From positions 62,001 to 126,000 of the forward strand of contig JADFDS010000032.1 in the NCBI GenBank assembly GCA_018262715.1: a DNA stretch of 64,000 bases, read 5' to 3'. A program made the position numbers and the translations under genes. The DNA is from Bacteroidota bacterium. GTDB taxonomy: Bacteria; Bacteroidota; Bacteroidia; Bacteroidales; VadinHA17. The stretch's first letter is position 1; each line of letters begins with the position of its first letter. A model generated the notes under the pieces. That model searched no databases. It saw only the letters and a list, made by a program, of their open reading frames with translations, and was not told the origin of the DNA. Shown here in pieces: positions 25,832 to 34,716 of the stretch.

Positions 25832-27745
25832 ATGAAGTCACTTATCCGGTTCTTTGAAGAAAATGTGGAAAAGTATGCATCCAACATTTACATGTGGGAA
25901 AAACTTCAGGAGAAATATGAAGGTACCACCTACCAGGAGACCAGGCGCCAGGTTCATGAATTCGGAGCCGGGCTGATGCAACTGGGGATTAAGAAGGGTG
26001 ACCGTGTCAGCCTCCTCGCAGACGGCCGTAACAGCTGGGTCGTAGGCGAACTTGGGATACTTTATGCCGGCGGCGTCAATGTACCTCTCTCCATCAAGCT
26101 GAATCCTGAAGAGATCAAATTCCGTCTCATCCACTCCGGGTCCAGGATGGTAATCACTTCAAGCACGCAGGCCCCGAAAATACTTGCAGTGGCAGAAAAA
26201 TGCCCGGATTTGCAGAAAATCATCTTCATGGATCCGCGCGAGGAGTACGCTGAAGGACAGATCCATTTCAACGAGGTAAGGAAGATCGGGCGTGAGTGGC
26301 TTGAAAATCCTGCCAACAGGAAAAGTTTTGAGGAGTTTACCTCTTCAATTACTGCTTCTGATTTTGCAAACATATGTTACACATCGGGCACGACTGCCGA
26401 TCCCAAGGGTATAATTCTCACCCACGGCAACTATGTGACCAACGTCTACCAGTCATACAGTCTGATGGACATTCCGCAGTTTTACAAAACTCTCCTCATA
26501 CTTCCGTGGGACCACTCATTTGCACATACTGCGGGCATCTATGCCTTCATGGGCAAGGGAGCCAGCATAGCGTCGGTAAAGGTGGGCAAGACGCCCATGG
26601 AAACCCTGCGCAACATTCCCGTCTGCATGAAGGAGATAAAGCCCAACCTGCTGATGAGCGTGCCGGCGCTGGCGAAAAATTTCAGGAAGAACATCGAAAA
26701 GGGGATAAAGGAAAAGGGAAGGATGACCGAAGCGCTATTTAACTTTGCGATTAAGATGGCCTATTCCTATAACAAGGAGGGCTGGAACAAGGGGCGCGGA
26801 ATACAGAAGATCAAGAAACCTCTCCTCCGCCTCTTTGATAAGATACTTTTCAGCAAAGTAAGGGAGGCTTTCGGAGGCGAGCTCGAATTCTTCATCGGCG
26901 GCGGCGCTCTGCTTGACATCGAGCTGCAGCGCTTCTTCTATGCCATAGGGGTGCCAATGTACCAGGGATACGGACTCTCCGAGGCATCACCCATCATCTC
27001 ATCAAACTCCACCGCCAGGCATAAACTGGGATCATCAGGCTACCTGGTCAACAACATGGAACTGAAGATATGTGATGACAACGGCAACGAGCTGCCTGTT
27101 GGGCAAAAGGGAGAGATAGTCATCCGGGGAGGAAACGTGATGCACGGATACTGGAAGAACGATACTGCGACAAGTGATGCCCTGCGTGATGGCTGGCTCT
27201 ATACAGGCGACATGGGATACATGAGTGAAGATGGGTTCCTTTATGTGCTGGGCCGCTTCAAGAGCCTCCTGATCGCTGATGACGGCGAAAAATTCAGTCC
27301 GGAAGGAATAGAAGAGGCCATCAGCGAACAATCGAAATACATTGACCAGTGCATGCTCTACAATAACCAGAAGCCGTACACTGTGGCCCTGATAGTGCCC
27401 AACCAGCATGCCATGAAACTGTACCTTGAAGACCGCAACATGTCGGCCACAACCGAGGAAGGAAAGCGTGCCGTCCTCAATCTCATAGAGAACGAAGTGA
27501 ATGAATACCGCATAAACGGCAAGTACGGTCACATGTTCCCGCACCGCTGGCTGCCGGTAGCGATGGGAGTCCTCAATGAGAGCTTCAATGAAGAGAACGG
27601 CATGATGAACTCAACCATGAAGATTGTCAGGGGCAAGATCACCGACCGATACCATGACCTTATCGAGTGGCTCTACACCCCGATGGGCAAGATAGTATAC
27701 AATGAACGCAACATGGAAGAAGTTGAGAAGATGAAACTCGGCTGA
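25832..27745 (+). CDS. Long-chain acyl-CoA synthetase (AMP-binding enzyme)
   Basis: ANL-superfamily adenylating enzyme of 637 residues that activates fatty acids to acyl-CoA via an acyl-adenylate. The P-loop-like TSGTTADPKG lies at 184-193. Later motifs YQGYGLSEASP (about 382-392) and YTGDMGYMSEDGFLYVLGR (about 457-475) are typical of the AMP-binding core and its hinge. Length and architecture match the FadD-like long-chain ligases of Bacteroidota, but chain length is inferred. No membrane helix. A GH2 glycosidase gene starts 20 bp downstream, perhaps cotranscribed without a functional link. Confidence 0.88.
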   Translation: MKSLIRFFEENVEKYASNIYMWEKLQEKYEGTTYQETRRQVHEFGAGLMQLGIKKGDRVSLLADGRNSWVVGELGILYAGGVNVPLSIKLNPEEIKFRLIHSGSRMVITSSTQAPKILAVAEKCPDLQKIIFMDPREEYAEGQIHFNEVRKIGREWLENPANRKSFEEFTSSITASDFANICYTSGTTADPKGIILTHGNYVTNVYQSYSLMDIPQFYKTLLILPWDHSFAHTAGIYAFMGKGASIASVKVGKTPMETLRNIPVCMKEIKPNLLMSVPALAKNFRKNIEKGIKEKGRMTEALFNFAIKMAYSYNKEGWNKGRGIQKIKKPLLRLFDKILFSKVREAFGGELEFFIGGGALLDIELQRFFYAIGVPMYQGYGLSEASPIISSNSTARHKLGSSGYLVNNMELKICDDNGNELPVGQKGEIVIRGGNVMHGYWKNDTATSDALRDGWLYTGDMGYMSEDGFLYVLGRFKSLLIADDGEKFSPEGIEEAISEQSKYIDQCMLYNNQKPYTVALIVPNQHAMKLYLEDRNMSATTEEGKRAVLNLIENEVNEYRINGKYGHMFPHRWLPVAMGVLNESFNEENGMMNSTMKIVRGKITDRYHDLIEWLYTPMGKIVYNERNMEEVEKMKLG

Positions 27746-27765
27746 CCAGTTAAAACCATTCACAG

Positions 27766-29595
27766 ATGAAATACTTATTAATTCCTGTTCTCGTCGTAAT
27801 TGCCGGGATGATGACCTCTTGCAACAGGGAGAAAACCCCGGAATGGAAACCTGCTGAAAACCCGATTTTTACAGTCTGGGGTGAGAAAATGGATCCTTCG
27901 GCACCCTGGCCGGAATACCCGAGGCCGGCGCTTGCCAGGGATGAATGGATGAACCTGAACGGTTTATGGGATTATGCCATCTGTCCGAAAGATTCAGATC
28001 GTCCGGAACCGCAGGGAAAAATTCTCGTCCCCTTCCCTGTTGAATCAGCTCTCTCCGGGGTCAGGGAAAGGATGAGTGACTCACTGGCACTGTGGTATTC
28101 AAGGGAATTCGTTCTGCCGAAACAATGGAAGGATAAGCGGATCATTATCAATTTTGAAGCTTCCGACTGGGAGACTACCGTCTGGGTCAATGACAGGATG
28201 GCTTCAATGCACCGGGGTGGTTATGACCCCTTCTGGTGTGACATCACCAATTATATTGATGACAGAAAGAAGCATACACTTGTGGTTAAGGTAACGGATC
28301 CCACCGACAGGGGACCTCAGCCAAGGGGCAAGCAGGTAACGAAGCCGGGTGGCATCTGGTACACTCCAACGAGCGGCATCTGGCAGACCGTATGGCTTGA
28401 ACCGGTTGAGAAGACCTGGATAGGAGATCTTCGTGTTGTGCCTGACATTGACAACGGGGTGCTTCACGTGACGGTCATCGAGGAGCATTGCCAGGGAGGC
28501 CCGGGGGGGTGCCCTCCGGTAGACATGGCGCCGTCACTTGCGGAGATAACCCTGCTGGCTGAAGGCAAAACAGTGGCTGTGGCATCAGGGATAACAGGAT
28601 CCGTGGTGACTCTGCCAGTGCCTGATGCAAGGCTCTGGAGCCCGGATGACCCATACCTCTATGACCTGAAGGTGAGGCTGGTAACCGGAGGCCTGGTTGC
28701 TGACCAGGTGACCTCCTACGCTGGCATGAGAAAAATATCACTCGGCGTAGGTGAGGATGGCTTTACCCGCATTTTCCTGAACAATGAATTCATGTGGCAG
28801 AACGGTCCGCTGGACCAGGGATTCTGGCCCGACGGACTCTACACCCCACCATCCGATGAAGCAATGGTTTATGACCTTGAGATGCTGAAAAAGATGGGAT
28901 TCAACATGCTGCGCAAGCATGTAAAGGTTGAGAACAGGAGGTTTTATTACCACACTGACCGGATGGGCCTCCTTGTGTGGCAGGACATGCCCAGCGGCGA
29001 CGACTACATCTGGGGTGACAAGCCTGACATCGAAAAGAGTGCATCTGACTCGGCTGTCTTCATGGATGAGCTCACAATGATGATCGGCACGAAGTTCAAT
29101 CACCCCTCAATTGTTATGTGGGTTGTTTACAACGAAGGCTGGGGCCAGTATAACACACCGGCAGTAACCGACTATGTCATGGCCCTTGACACCACAAGGC
29201 TGGTCAACAGCGCTTCGGGATGGACCGACAGGGGGACGGGGCATGTGCTTGATATACATCACTATCCTGATCCAGTGGCTCCCGGCCCTGAAAAAGACCG
29301 GGCCATTGTGCTGGGCGAGTTCGGAGGGCTGGGCCTGCCGGTTCAGGGACATACCTGGGAACAGAAGAACTGGGGTTATGAGAAGATGGGTGACACCACG
29401 GCACTCCTGAATAAGTATACTGAGTTCTATGCTGCAGTGCGACAGATGGTTGCCGAAAAAGGACTGAGTGCATCGGTCTACACCCAGACAACTGACGTGG
29501 AGACGGAGACCAACGGTCTGATGACCTATGACCGCAAAGTGGACAAGATGGGATTCACCAATGTGAGGAAGGCGATGGAAGGAAATAGGCAGTAG
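27766..29595 (+). CDS. Glycoside hydrolase family 2 lipoprotein
   Basis: A 609-residue exported glycosidase. The N-terminus is a lipoprotein signal (lipobox MTSC, Cys19), so it is membrane anchored facing the periplasm or surface. Order: sugar-binding jelly-roll (about 50-215, with LNGLWDYAI), immunoglobulin-like linker, then a TIM barrel. NHPS is at 445-448, the predicted acid/base glutamate is E457 in VVYNEGW, and the nucleophile is E518 in VLGEFGG. Both catalytic residues are present. Family 2 includes beta-galactosidases, beta-glucuronidases and beta-mannosidases, and the specificity is not readable. No SusC/SusD pair is adjacent, so it is not in a typical polysaccharide locus. Confidence 0.87.
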   Translation: MKYLLIPVLVVIAGMMTSCNREKTPEWKPAENPIFTVWGEKMDPSAPWPEYPRPALARDEWMNLNGLWDYAICPKDSDRPEPQGKILVPFPVESALSGVRERMSDSLALWYSREFVLPKQWKDKRIIINFEASDWETTVWVNDRMASMHRGGYDPFWCDITNYIDDRKKHTLVVKVTDPTDRGPQPRGKQVTKPGGIWYTPTSGIWQTVWLEPVEKTWIGDLRVVPDIDNGVLHVTVIEEHCQGGPGGCPPVDMAPSLAEITLLAEGKTVAVASGITGSVVTLPVPDARLWSPDDPYLYDLKVRLVTGGLVADQVTSYAGMRKISLGVGEDGFTRIFLNNEFMWQNGPLDQGFWPDGLYTPPSDEAMVYDLEMLKKMGFNMLRKHVKVENRRFYYHTDRMGLLVWQDMPSGDDYIWGDKPDIEKSASDSAVFMDELTMMIGTKFNHPSIVMWVVYNEGWGQYNTPAVTDYVMALDTTRLVNSASGWTDRGTGHVLDIHHYPDPVAPGPEKDRAIVLGEFGGLGLPVQGHTWEQKNWGYEKMGDTTALLNKYTEFYAAVRQMVAEKGLSASVYTQTTDVETETNGLMTYDRKVDKMGFTNVRKAMEGNRQ

Positions 29596-29621
29596 GCTGA
29601 TCAAACGATCAGCCTGCTTTT
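29592..29621 (+). terminator. Intrinsic terminator between the GH2 and HD genes
   Basis: A perfect 9-bp stem (AGGCTGATC at 29594-29602 and GATCAGCCT at 29607-29615) with an AAAC loop, extendable by two pairs, is followed by TTTT at 29618-29621. It overlaps the stop codons of both convergent genes. It should terminate plus-strand transcription; on the minus strand no T run follows. Confidence 0.72.
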
Positions 29622-30152
29622 GAATGGCAGGAATGTCATGAAGTCTGCGTGGTGGACTATATAGGCCTCGGTGGTGCGTTTGACCAGGTCACCCTCGTGG
29701 GCATGCGCCGCAATGATATGGCACACTTCGGGCGGCACCCCGCACTCCTCTGCCAGGCTGACGCCTGAGAACGGGTGTCTCAGATACTGCCCGTACTTTC
29801 CCTGCACCGCTTTTCCGGATGCATCGAGTTCATACTCCAGCATCTTGCCGACATCAGCCAGTATAGCGCCTGAGATAAGCACATCCATGTTGACCGGCAG
29901 GTCATTGCGGAAGAACTCGTTCATCTTCATTCCTGCGTCGCGGGCAACGTGGACCACGCATCTCTTGTGGTCCATGAAGGTGACTTTAAGGTCAGGTCCG
30001 CAGAGAAGTGTGAATGGTATGCGGTTCAGGTCTCCGGCGGTGAGCACGCTCCGCTCGAGGGCGACCTCCCACGTGCGGGCGGTCTTCTCTCTCAGGTCAG
30101 GATCATTGATCCATTCCAGTTCAGGCCACAGTTTCTTTATCTCCTCGGTCAT
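29601..30152 (-). CDS. HD-domain-like protein with altered metal site
   Basis: A 183-residue soluble protein with the HD-phosphohydrolase pattern. His68 sits in RCVVHVARDAG, ILADVGK is at 97-103, and later histidines and an acidic residue lie in RHPFSG (126), IIAAHAHEGD (147-155) and YIVHHADF (164-171). In a canonical enzyme the ILADVGK segment would read LLHDIGK. Here Ala99 replaces the histidine of the HD pair, so classical two-metal hydrolysis may be weakened or different. Substrate unknown. It lies 6 bp after the dehydrogenase gene on the same strand and is likely cotranscribed. Its last four codons and stop lie within the terminator stem. Confidence 0.72.
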   Translation of the reverse strand: MTEEIKKLWPELEWINDPDLREKTARTWEVALERSVLTAGDLNRIPFTLLCGPDLKVTFMDHKRCVVHVARDAGMKMNEFFRNDLPVNMDVLISGAILADVGKMLEYELDASGKAVQGKYGQYLRHPFSGVSLAEECGVPPEVCHIIAAHAHEGDLVKRTTEAYIVHHADFMTFLPFKSRLIV

Positions 30153-30158
30153 GTCCTG

Positions 30159-31355
30159 TTACTTTAGTCGTGCAATGATGGCATCGGTCATCTGGATTGT
30201 TGAGGCTGCTCCCATCGTAACCACTTCGGGCTTGCCCGTCATCTTCATCATGTCATAGGTCTTGACCTTTCCTTCTTCGATGACTTCGGCGATAGCCCTG
30301 CGTATCCTTGTGGCTGTCTCCTTCTCGTCTATGTAGTCAAGCATCATGCAAGCCGACTCAATCATTGCCACAGGGTTAACGATAGGCACCTCATACCCGG
30401 CGTATTTGGGAGCTGATCCGTGGGTAGGTTCAAACACCCCTATCCCGTCTTCTGAGAACTGTGCGCTGCAAGCAAATCCGAGTCCGCCGATGAGACCGGC
30501 AAACGCATCGGAAACGATATCGCCGAACATATTACCGGCAACTATTACGCCATAATCCTCAGGATTCTTTGTGAGCCACATCATCTGTGCGTCGATATTT
30601 GTGTTCCAGAGCAGGATGCCGGGGAACTCATTCTTCTGCATCTCCTTTGCTATCTTCCACATGAGGCCGGATGTTTCACGTATCACGTTTGGTTTTTCGC
30701 AGACAGTGACTGATTTGTATCCGAATTTCACGGCATGTTCAAAAGCTGCCCTGACGATCCGTTCGGTATATTTCTTTGTGAAGATCCTTGTTGAGACTGC
30801 CAGTTCCTCTTTCGGGCACCATCCGAAGTTTTCACGGAACTTGGGATGGGTCATCAGCGCATCATAGACCTGCTGCGGAGGATTGGACCATTCCACACCA
30901 CCGTAGAGCCCTTCGGTATTCTGCCTGAATATCACCACATCCACCATCGGTTCCTCGGGATTTCCGGTCTTGTCGCGGCGGATGAAGTTGAGGGGGTTGC
31001 CCTTGTAGCTGCGGCACGGCCTGACGCAGATATCGAGGCCGAAGTGTTGCCTGAGGCCAACAATCGGGCTGCTGTAGGTAAAGCCTTTTCCCTGTAGAGC
31101 CGGTGAAAGCTCGGCAGCGGCATCGTCTTTTGGTTTGGAGGTGATGGCACCGAAGAGTGCGATCTTATGTTCAGCAATCAGGTCAATAGTACGCCGGGGA
31201 AGAGGATTACCCTCGCGGCACCAGAAATCCCACCCGATGTCTCCGTATACATAATCAGCATCAAAACCTGCCGCATCGAGGACGCGGACTGCCTGCTTCA
31301 GGACAACGGCACCAATGCCGTCACCCGGCAGTGCCACGATAGTACGTTTGGCCAT
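30159..31355 (-). CDS. Isocitrate/isopropylmalate-family dehydrogenase (probable isocitrate dehydrogenase)
   Basis: Beta-decarboxylating dehydrogenase of 398 residues, oxidising a 2-hydroxy acid such as isocitrate to 2-oxoglutarate plus CO2. Visible features are GDGIG at 11-15, substrate arginines in SSPIVGLRQHFGLDICVRP (R102 and R112), FRQNTEGLYGGVEW at 143-156, and the catalytic lysine K221. The metal aspartates lie in GNMFGDIVSDAF, and THGSAPKYAG is at 311-320. K317-Y318 correspond to the NADP-selecting pair of E. coli Icd, suggesting NADP. The residue matching E. coli Asn115 is Ile98, so the substrate is not certain; isopropylmalate or a homologue is possible. The downstream HD gene follows after 6 bp. 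Confidence 0.82.
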   Translation of the reverse strand: MAKRTIVALPGDGIGAVVLKQAVRVLDAAGFDADYVYGDIGWDFWCREGNPLPRRTIDLIAEHKIALFGAITSKPKDDAAAELSPALQGKGFTYSSPIVGLRQHFGLDICVRPCRSYKGNPLNFIRRDKTGNPEEPMVDVVIFRQNTEGLYGGVEWSNPPQQVYDALMTHPKFRENFGWCPKEELAVSTRIFTKKYTERIVRAAFEHAVKFGYKSVTVCEKPNVIRETSGLMWKIAKEMQKNEFPGILLWNTNIDAQMMWLTKNPEDYGVIVAGNMFGDIVSDAFAGLIGGLGFACSAQFSEDGIGVFEPTHGSAPKYAGYEVPIVNPVAMIESACMMLDYIDEKETATRIRRAIAEVIEEGKVKTYDMMKMTGKPEVVTMGAASTIQMTDAIIARLK

Positions 31356-31393
31356 AATTTTATTCTTTAAACTGTATTATTTCGTTTCCCGTA

Positions 31394-31401
31394 AAAATAT
31401 A
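31394..31401 (-). promoter_or_regulatory. Candidate -7 element of the dehydrogenase operon
   Basis: TATATTTT on the minus strand, one base off TAnnTTTG, 38 bp before the dehydrogenase ATG. Confidence 0.3.
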
Positions 31402-31468
31402 GTTTTTCCTGAGTTAAAAAAAAGAGTTTCAGCAGGTAAAATTCATAAAGGTTGCAACGGAAAAAAAC

Positions 31469-31476
31469 TATATTTG
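31469..31476 (+). promoter_or_regulatory. Candidate -7 element of pepD
   Basis: TATATTTG, an exact consensus match after an A tract, 35 bp before the ATG at 31512. A TTG lies 14 bp upstream. It supports the shorter pepD start. Confidence 0.5.
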
Positions 31477-31511
31477 CCGCCAAGTCATTCAACTTAAAGA
31501 AGAAGAACAGA

Positions 31512-32972
31512 ATGGGTGAACTGGGGGAGATGAAGCCTAGGAAGCTTTGGGGATATTTTGAGGAGATTTGCAAAATACCGAGGCTGTCGAAGAACGAAGG
31601 AAGGATCAGGGCATACCTGCTTGAATTCGCGAAGCAGCATAACCTTGAGGCAAAGGAAGACCATGTCGGGAACATATTGATAGTAAGGGAGGCTGCTCCG
31701 GGCAAGGAGAAGGTCATGACAGTGGTTCTTCAGAGCCACCTGGATATGGTAGGTGAAAAGAATGCCTCCCATCCGCATAACTGGGCAGAGGATCCTATAT
31801 TACCGGTAATTGACGGCAGGTGGGTCACCGCCAGCGGGACGACACTTGGTGCTGATGATGGTATAGGTATTGCAGCCCAGATGGCTGTGCTTACAGATCC
31901 CTACATTCAGTGCGGACGGATCGAGTGCCTGTTTACCGTTGATGAGGAGTCAGGGATGACCGGAGCAATCAACCTCAAGCCCGATTTTTTCACAGGACGC
32001 ATATTATTGAACCTCGACTCGGAAGATGAGGGCATTCTCTTCATCGGCTGTGCCGGAGGGATTGACACCCAGGCACTTCTGCCCTACACTCCGGAGAGGA
32101 TTACTTCAGGGCACAGGGCCATGAACATCTCTGTCACCGGTCTGCATGGCGGCCATTCAGGCGATGAGATACACAAGGGCTACGGCAATTCCATAAAGAT
32201 AATATCCAGGCTGTTGCAGGATCTTGAGAAGAAGTATGACATCAGGATCAGCAATTTCTCCGGCGGCAACCTCCGCAATGCAATACCGAGGGAAGCGTTT
32301 GTCACGGTGACATTCAATCCGACCCATGAAGAAAATATACTGGCAGACACGGCAGCTTACCATACCCTTGTCAGGGATGAGTACAACGGCCTGGAGCCTG
32401 ACCTGAAGGTGGCAGCAACACCGGCAGATATTCCTGAGTTGGTCATTGACGGCGGCACACAGCACAGGCTGCTGGGTGCATTGAGCATAGTGCCTCACGG
32501 TGTGCTCGGCTGGTCAAAGGAGATACCTGACCTGGTTGAGACATCAAGCAACCTGGCAACGATAAGGCTCACCGATGACAACATGATCCACGTTGTCACC
32601 ACTCAGAGGAGCTCTTCAGAAGAGGCAAAGCACTATGCCGCGATGAAGGCTGAGACAAGCTTTGACCTCGCAGGGGCGAAGGTGACCCATTCTGACGGTT
32701 ACCCCGGCTGGCAGCCGAACATGAACTCGGCAATCCTGCGGCTGATGATTGATTCATACCGCAAGCTTTTCGGAAAGGTGCCGCAGGTTAAGGCCATTCA
32801 TGCAGGACTTGAGTGCGGACTGATCCTCGAGAAATACAAGGGGATAGACATGATCTCATTCGGGCCTACCATCAGGGGTGCTCATACCCCAGAGGAGAGG
32901 ATAGAGATTGAGACTGTCCAGATGTTCTGGGATCTGCTTATCGATGTGCTGAGGCACATCCCCGAAGAGTAA
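31512..32972 (+). CDS. pepD: Aminoacyl-histidine dipeptidase (Xaa-His dipeptidase, M20)
   Basis: Cytoplasmic zinc dipeptidase of 486 residues that cleaves carnosine-like and other dipeptides. The M20 metal site is visible: H76 and D78 in QSHLDMV, D115 in LGADDGIGI (bridging position), and the general-base/metal pair E145-E146 in VDEESGMTGA. A dimerisation insert follows, typical of PepD. The frame extends 20 codons upstream, but that part overlaps the -7 element, so the ATG at 31512 is chosen. It is divergent from the dehydrogenase operon and convergent with rubredoxin, with 2 bp between stops. Confidence 0.92.
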   Translation: MGELGEMKPRKLWGYFEEICKIPRLSKNEGRIRAYLLEFAKQHNLEAKEDHVGNILIVREAAPGKEKVMTVVLQSHLDMVGEKNASHPHNWAEDPILPVIDGRWVTASGTTLGADDGIGIAAQMAVLTDPYIQCGRIECLFTVDEESGMTGAINLKPDFFTGRILLNLDSEDEGILFIGCAGGIDTQALLPYTPERITSGHRAMNISVTGLHGGHSGDEIHKGYGNSIKIISRLLQDLEKKYDIRISNFSGGNLRNAIPREAFVTVTFNPTHEENILADTAAYHTLVRDEYNGLEPDLKVAATPADIPELVIDGGTQHRLLGALSIVPHGVLGWSKEIPDLVETSSNLATIRLTDDNMIHVVTTQRSSSEEAKHYAAMKAETSFDLAGAKVTHSDGYPGWQPNMNSAILRLMIDSYRKLFGKVPQVKAIHAGLECGLILEKYKGIDMISFGPTIRGAHTPEERIEIETVQMFWDLLIDVLRHIPEE

Positions 32973-32974
32973 TA

Positions 32975-33136
32975 TCAGCTGACCTCCTCGAATTCATCAT
33001 GGGGTGCGCCACAAACGGGGCATGCCCATCCTGACGGAAGATCTTCAAAGGGTGTTCCCGGTTCCACGTCACTGTGAGGGTCACCCACTTCCGGGTCATA
33101 TATGTAGCCGCATACGGGGCATCTGTATTTGTTCAT
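32975..33136 (-). CDS. Rubredoxin
   Basis: A 53-residue one-iron electron carrier. Four cysteines form the Fe(SCys)4 site: C6 and C9 in [11 protein letters not shown], and C39 and C42 in WACPVCGAP. The spacing and the aromatic residues Tyr4, Tyr11, Tyr13 and Trp37 are standard for a single-domain rubredoxin. The ATG at 33136 lies 16 bp after the citF stop, so it is the last gene of the long minus-strand run. Rubredoxins serve in anaerobes as electron donors for superoxide or oxygen detoxification, or in other redox steps. The partner is not in this window. Confidence 0.95.
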   Translation of the reverse strand: MNKYRCPVCGYIYDPEVGDPHSDVEPGTPFEDLPSGWACPVCGAPHDEFEEVS

Positions 33137-33152
33137 AATAATTGTTTTGATA

Positions 33153-34703
33153 TTATCTCTTCACTTTTCTGACAGCATCAATAACCGTACCGTCGACCCA
33201 TTTGATGGCAGCCACCACCCTGTCGTCAAAAGCAGCTTTTTCCGGCTTGCCGCACATCTTCTCAGCGATATCCTTCAGTTCTTCGATTGTCACCAGGGGG
33301 AGACCCTTACCGCGGACAGAATCAATCAGGTCCTGCCTGCGGGGGTTAATGGCAATGCCCCTCTCGGTAATGATCACATCAATAAGTTCGCCCGGTCCGC
33401 AGAGGGTGGTCACCCGGTCTACGATGACCGGGATCCTGTCACGGAAAAGGGGTACGGGAATTATGACGTTGCGTGCATGAAGGCAGTTCTGCCATCCTCC
33501 GATTCCATGCAACAGAAGGCCGTCAGAGTGGGTCACCACATTCCCGTTAAAGCCGGTGTCAATCTCGGTTGCCCCAAGGATCATGATGTCCATCATGGTG
33601 GTAAGGTTCCCCTTCGAGTGGTAGTTGTAGGCGTTGAACACCGGGTAGGGAATGTGATTCAGGTTTTTTTCGATTGACTTGACTGAATCAAGGTCAAAAG
33701 CCTGGGCATCAAGGATATATCCCATCTGGCCCTCCTCGAGCATGTCAACCATGTACTTGGTGCTGCCACCGAAGCCGAAACTGAGTTTCCAGCCCTTTTT
33801 CTTCAGGAGCTGGTGCACATATACCGCAATTGCAAGACTGGTCCCTCCTGCCCCGGCCTGCATGGTTGCCCCGTTGCGGAGCAGACCCGACTTCTCGAGA
33901 AAAGATGTTGTCAGTTCTGCAATCAGAAGCCTGTCAGGGCTCTTGGTGATCTGGGTGGTTCCCGAGACTATTTTTTCTGGAATACCTATTTTGTCAACCA
34001 CCACCACATAATCAACATAATTGCCCTCTATCTCCATCGGGAAGCAGGGCAGGTCAACGAGGTTATCGGTCACCACTATCACCTTGTCGGCATACAGGTA
34101 ATCAGGCTTGGCGTAGCCTATGACGCCTGTTGCGGATGGTCCGCCCGTTCCCCTGGCATTGCCGAAGGAGTCAGCGGCGGGGGCTGCCAGTATGGCGATA
34201 TCTATCTTCACGTCGCCGTCCTGTATTGCCTGTACACGTCCTCCGTGAGAGCGTAGCACAGCCATCCCCTTCATTTTTCCTTCTGACACGAACATGCCCA
34301 GCGGACCGTTCATGCTTCCTTCAATGCGGTTGACAGTGCCGTCTTCCAGGTATTGGATGACAGGGTCATTGCAGGGGAATGATGCTGACGGCAGCCAGAC
34401 AAGGTCTTTCACGCCCATTTCAGAGGCGATGGTGAATATCTGGTTGCTTACCAGGTCACCGTCACGCAGATGGTGGTGAGTTGATACGGTCATTCCGTCT
34501 TTCAGTCCGCAGCGTACGAGGGCTTCCTTAAGGGAGCCTACTACCTTGTTGTTGTCCTCGGGGTAATCAATACACGTCGCGATCGGAGGTGCATATTTCC
34601 TGCCTGAGGGGCGGTATTTGCCCACGCCCCTGTAAGGGATGGCTTCCTTGCCGTTTATTTCGTCCGGTACCTGGCGTCCGGCAGCGTTTTCTACAAGTTT
34701 CAT
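33153..34703 (-). CDS. citF: Citrate lyase alpha subunit (citrate:acetyl-ACP transferase)
   Basis: Large subunit of citrate (or citramalate) lyase, 516 residues, transferring the acetyl group of acetyl-ACP to citrate and forming citryl-ACP and acetate. Recognisable stretches are [10 protein letters not shown] (about 78-87), the glycine-rich [13 protein letters not shown] (about 289-301), [16 protein letters not shown] (about 394-409) and [20 protein letters not shown] (about 434-453), all as in CitF. Family length is about 510. It begins 13 bp after the CitD-CitE fusion gene and precedes rubredoxin. Citramalate lyase uses homologous subunits, so the substrate is inferred. Confidence 0.9.
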   Translation of the reverse strand: MKLVENAAGRQVPDEINGKEAIPYRGVGKYRPSGRKYAPPIATCIDYPEDNNKVVGSLKEALVRCGLKDGMTVSTHHHLRDGDLVSNQIFTIASEMGVKDLVWLPSASFPCNDPVIQYLEDGTVNRIEGSMNGPLGMFVSEGKMKGMAVLRSHGGRVQAIQDGDVKIDIAILAAPAADSFGNARGTGGPSATGVIGYAKPDYLYADKVIVVTDNLVDLPCFPMEIEGNYVDYVVVVDKIGIPEKIVSGTTQITKSPDRLLIAELTTSFLEKSGLLRNGATMQAGAGGTSLAIAVYVHQLLKKKGWKLSFGFGGSTKYMVDMLEEGQMGYILDAQAFDLDSVKSIEKNLNHIPYPVFNAYNYHSKGNLTTMMDIMILGATEIDTGFNGNVVTHSDGLLLHGIGGWQNCLHARNVIIPVPLFRDRIPVIVDRVTTLCGPGELIDVIITERGIAINPRRQDLIDSVRGKGLPLVTIEELKDIAEKMCGKPEKAAFDDRVVAAIKWVDGTVIDAVRKVKR

Positions 34704-34716
34704 GACCGGTAATGAA

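Noticed and set aside
27766-29595. Polysaccharide utilisation locus around the GH2 enzyme
   Set aside because: No SusC/SusD pair, sensor or further glycosidases are adjacent; neighbours are an acyl-CoA ligase and an HD protein.
33129-33677. Plus-strand open frames opposite citF
   Set aside because: They lie opposite a strongly conserved gene and have no recognisable family features.
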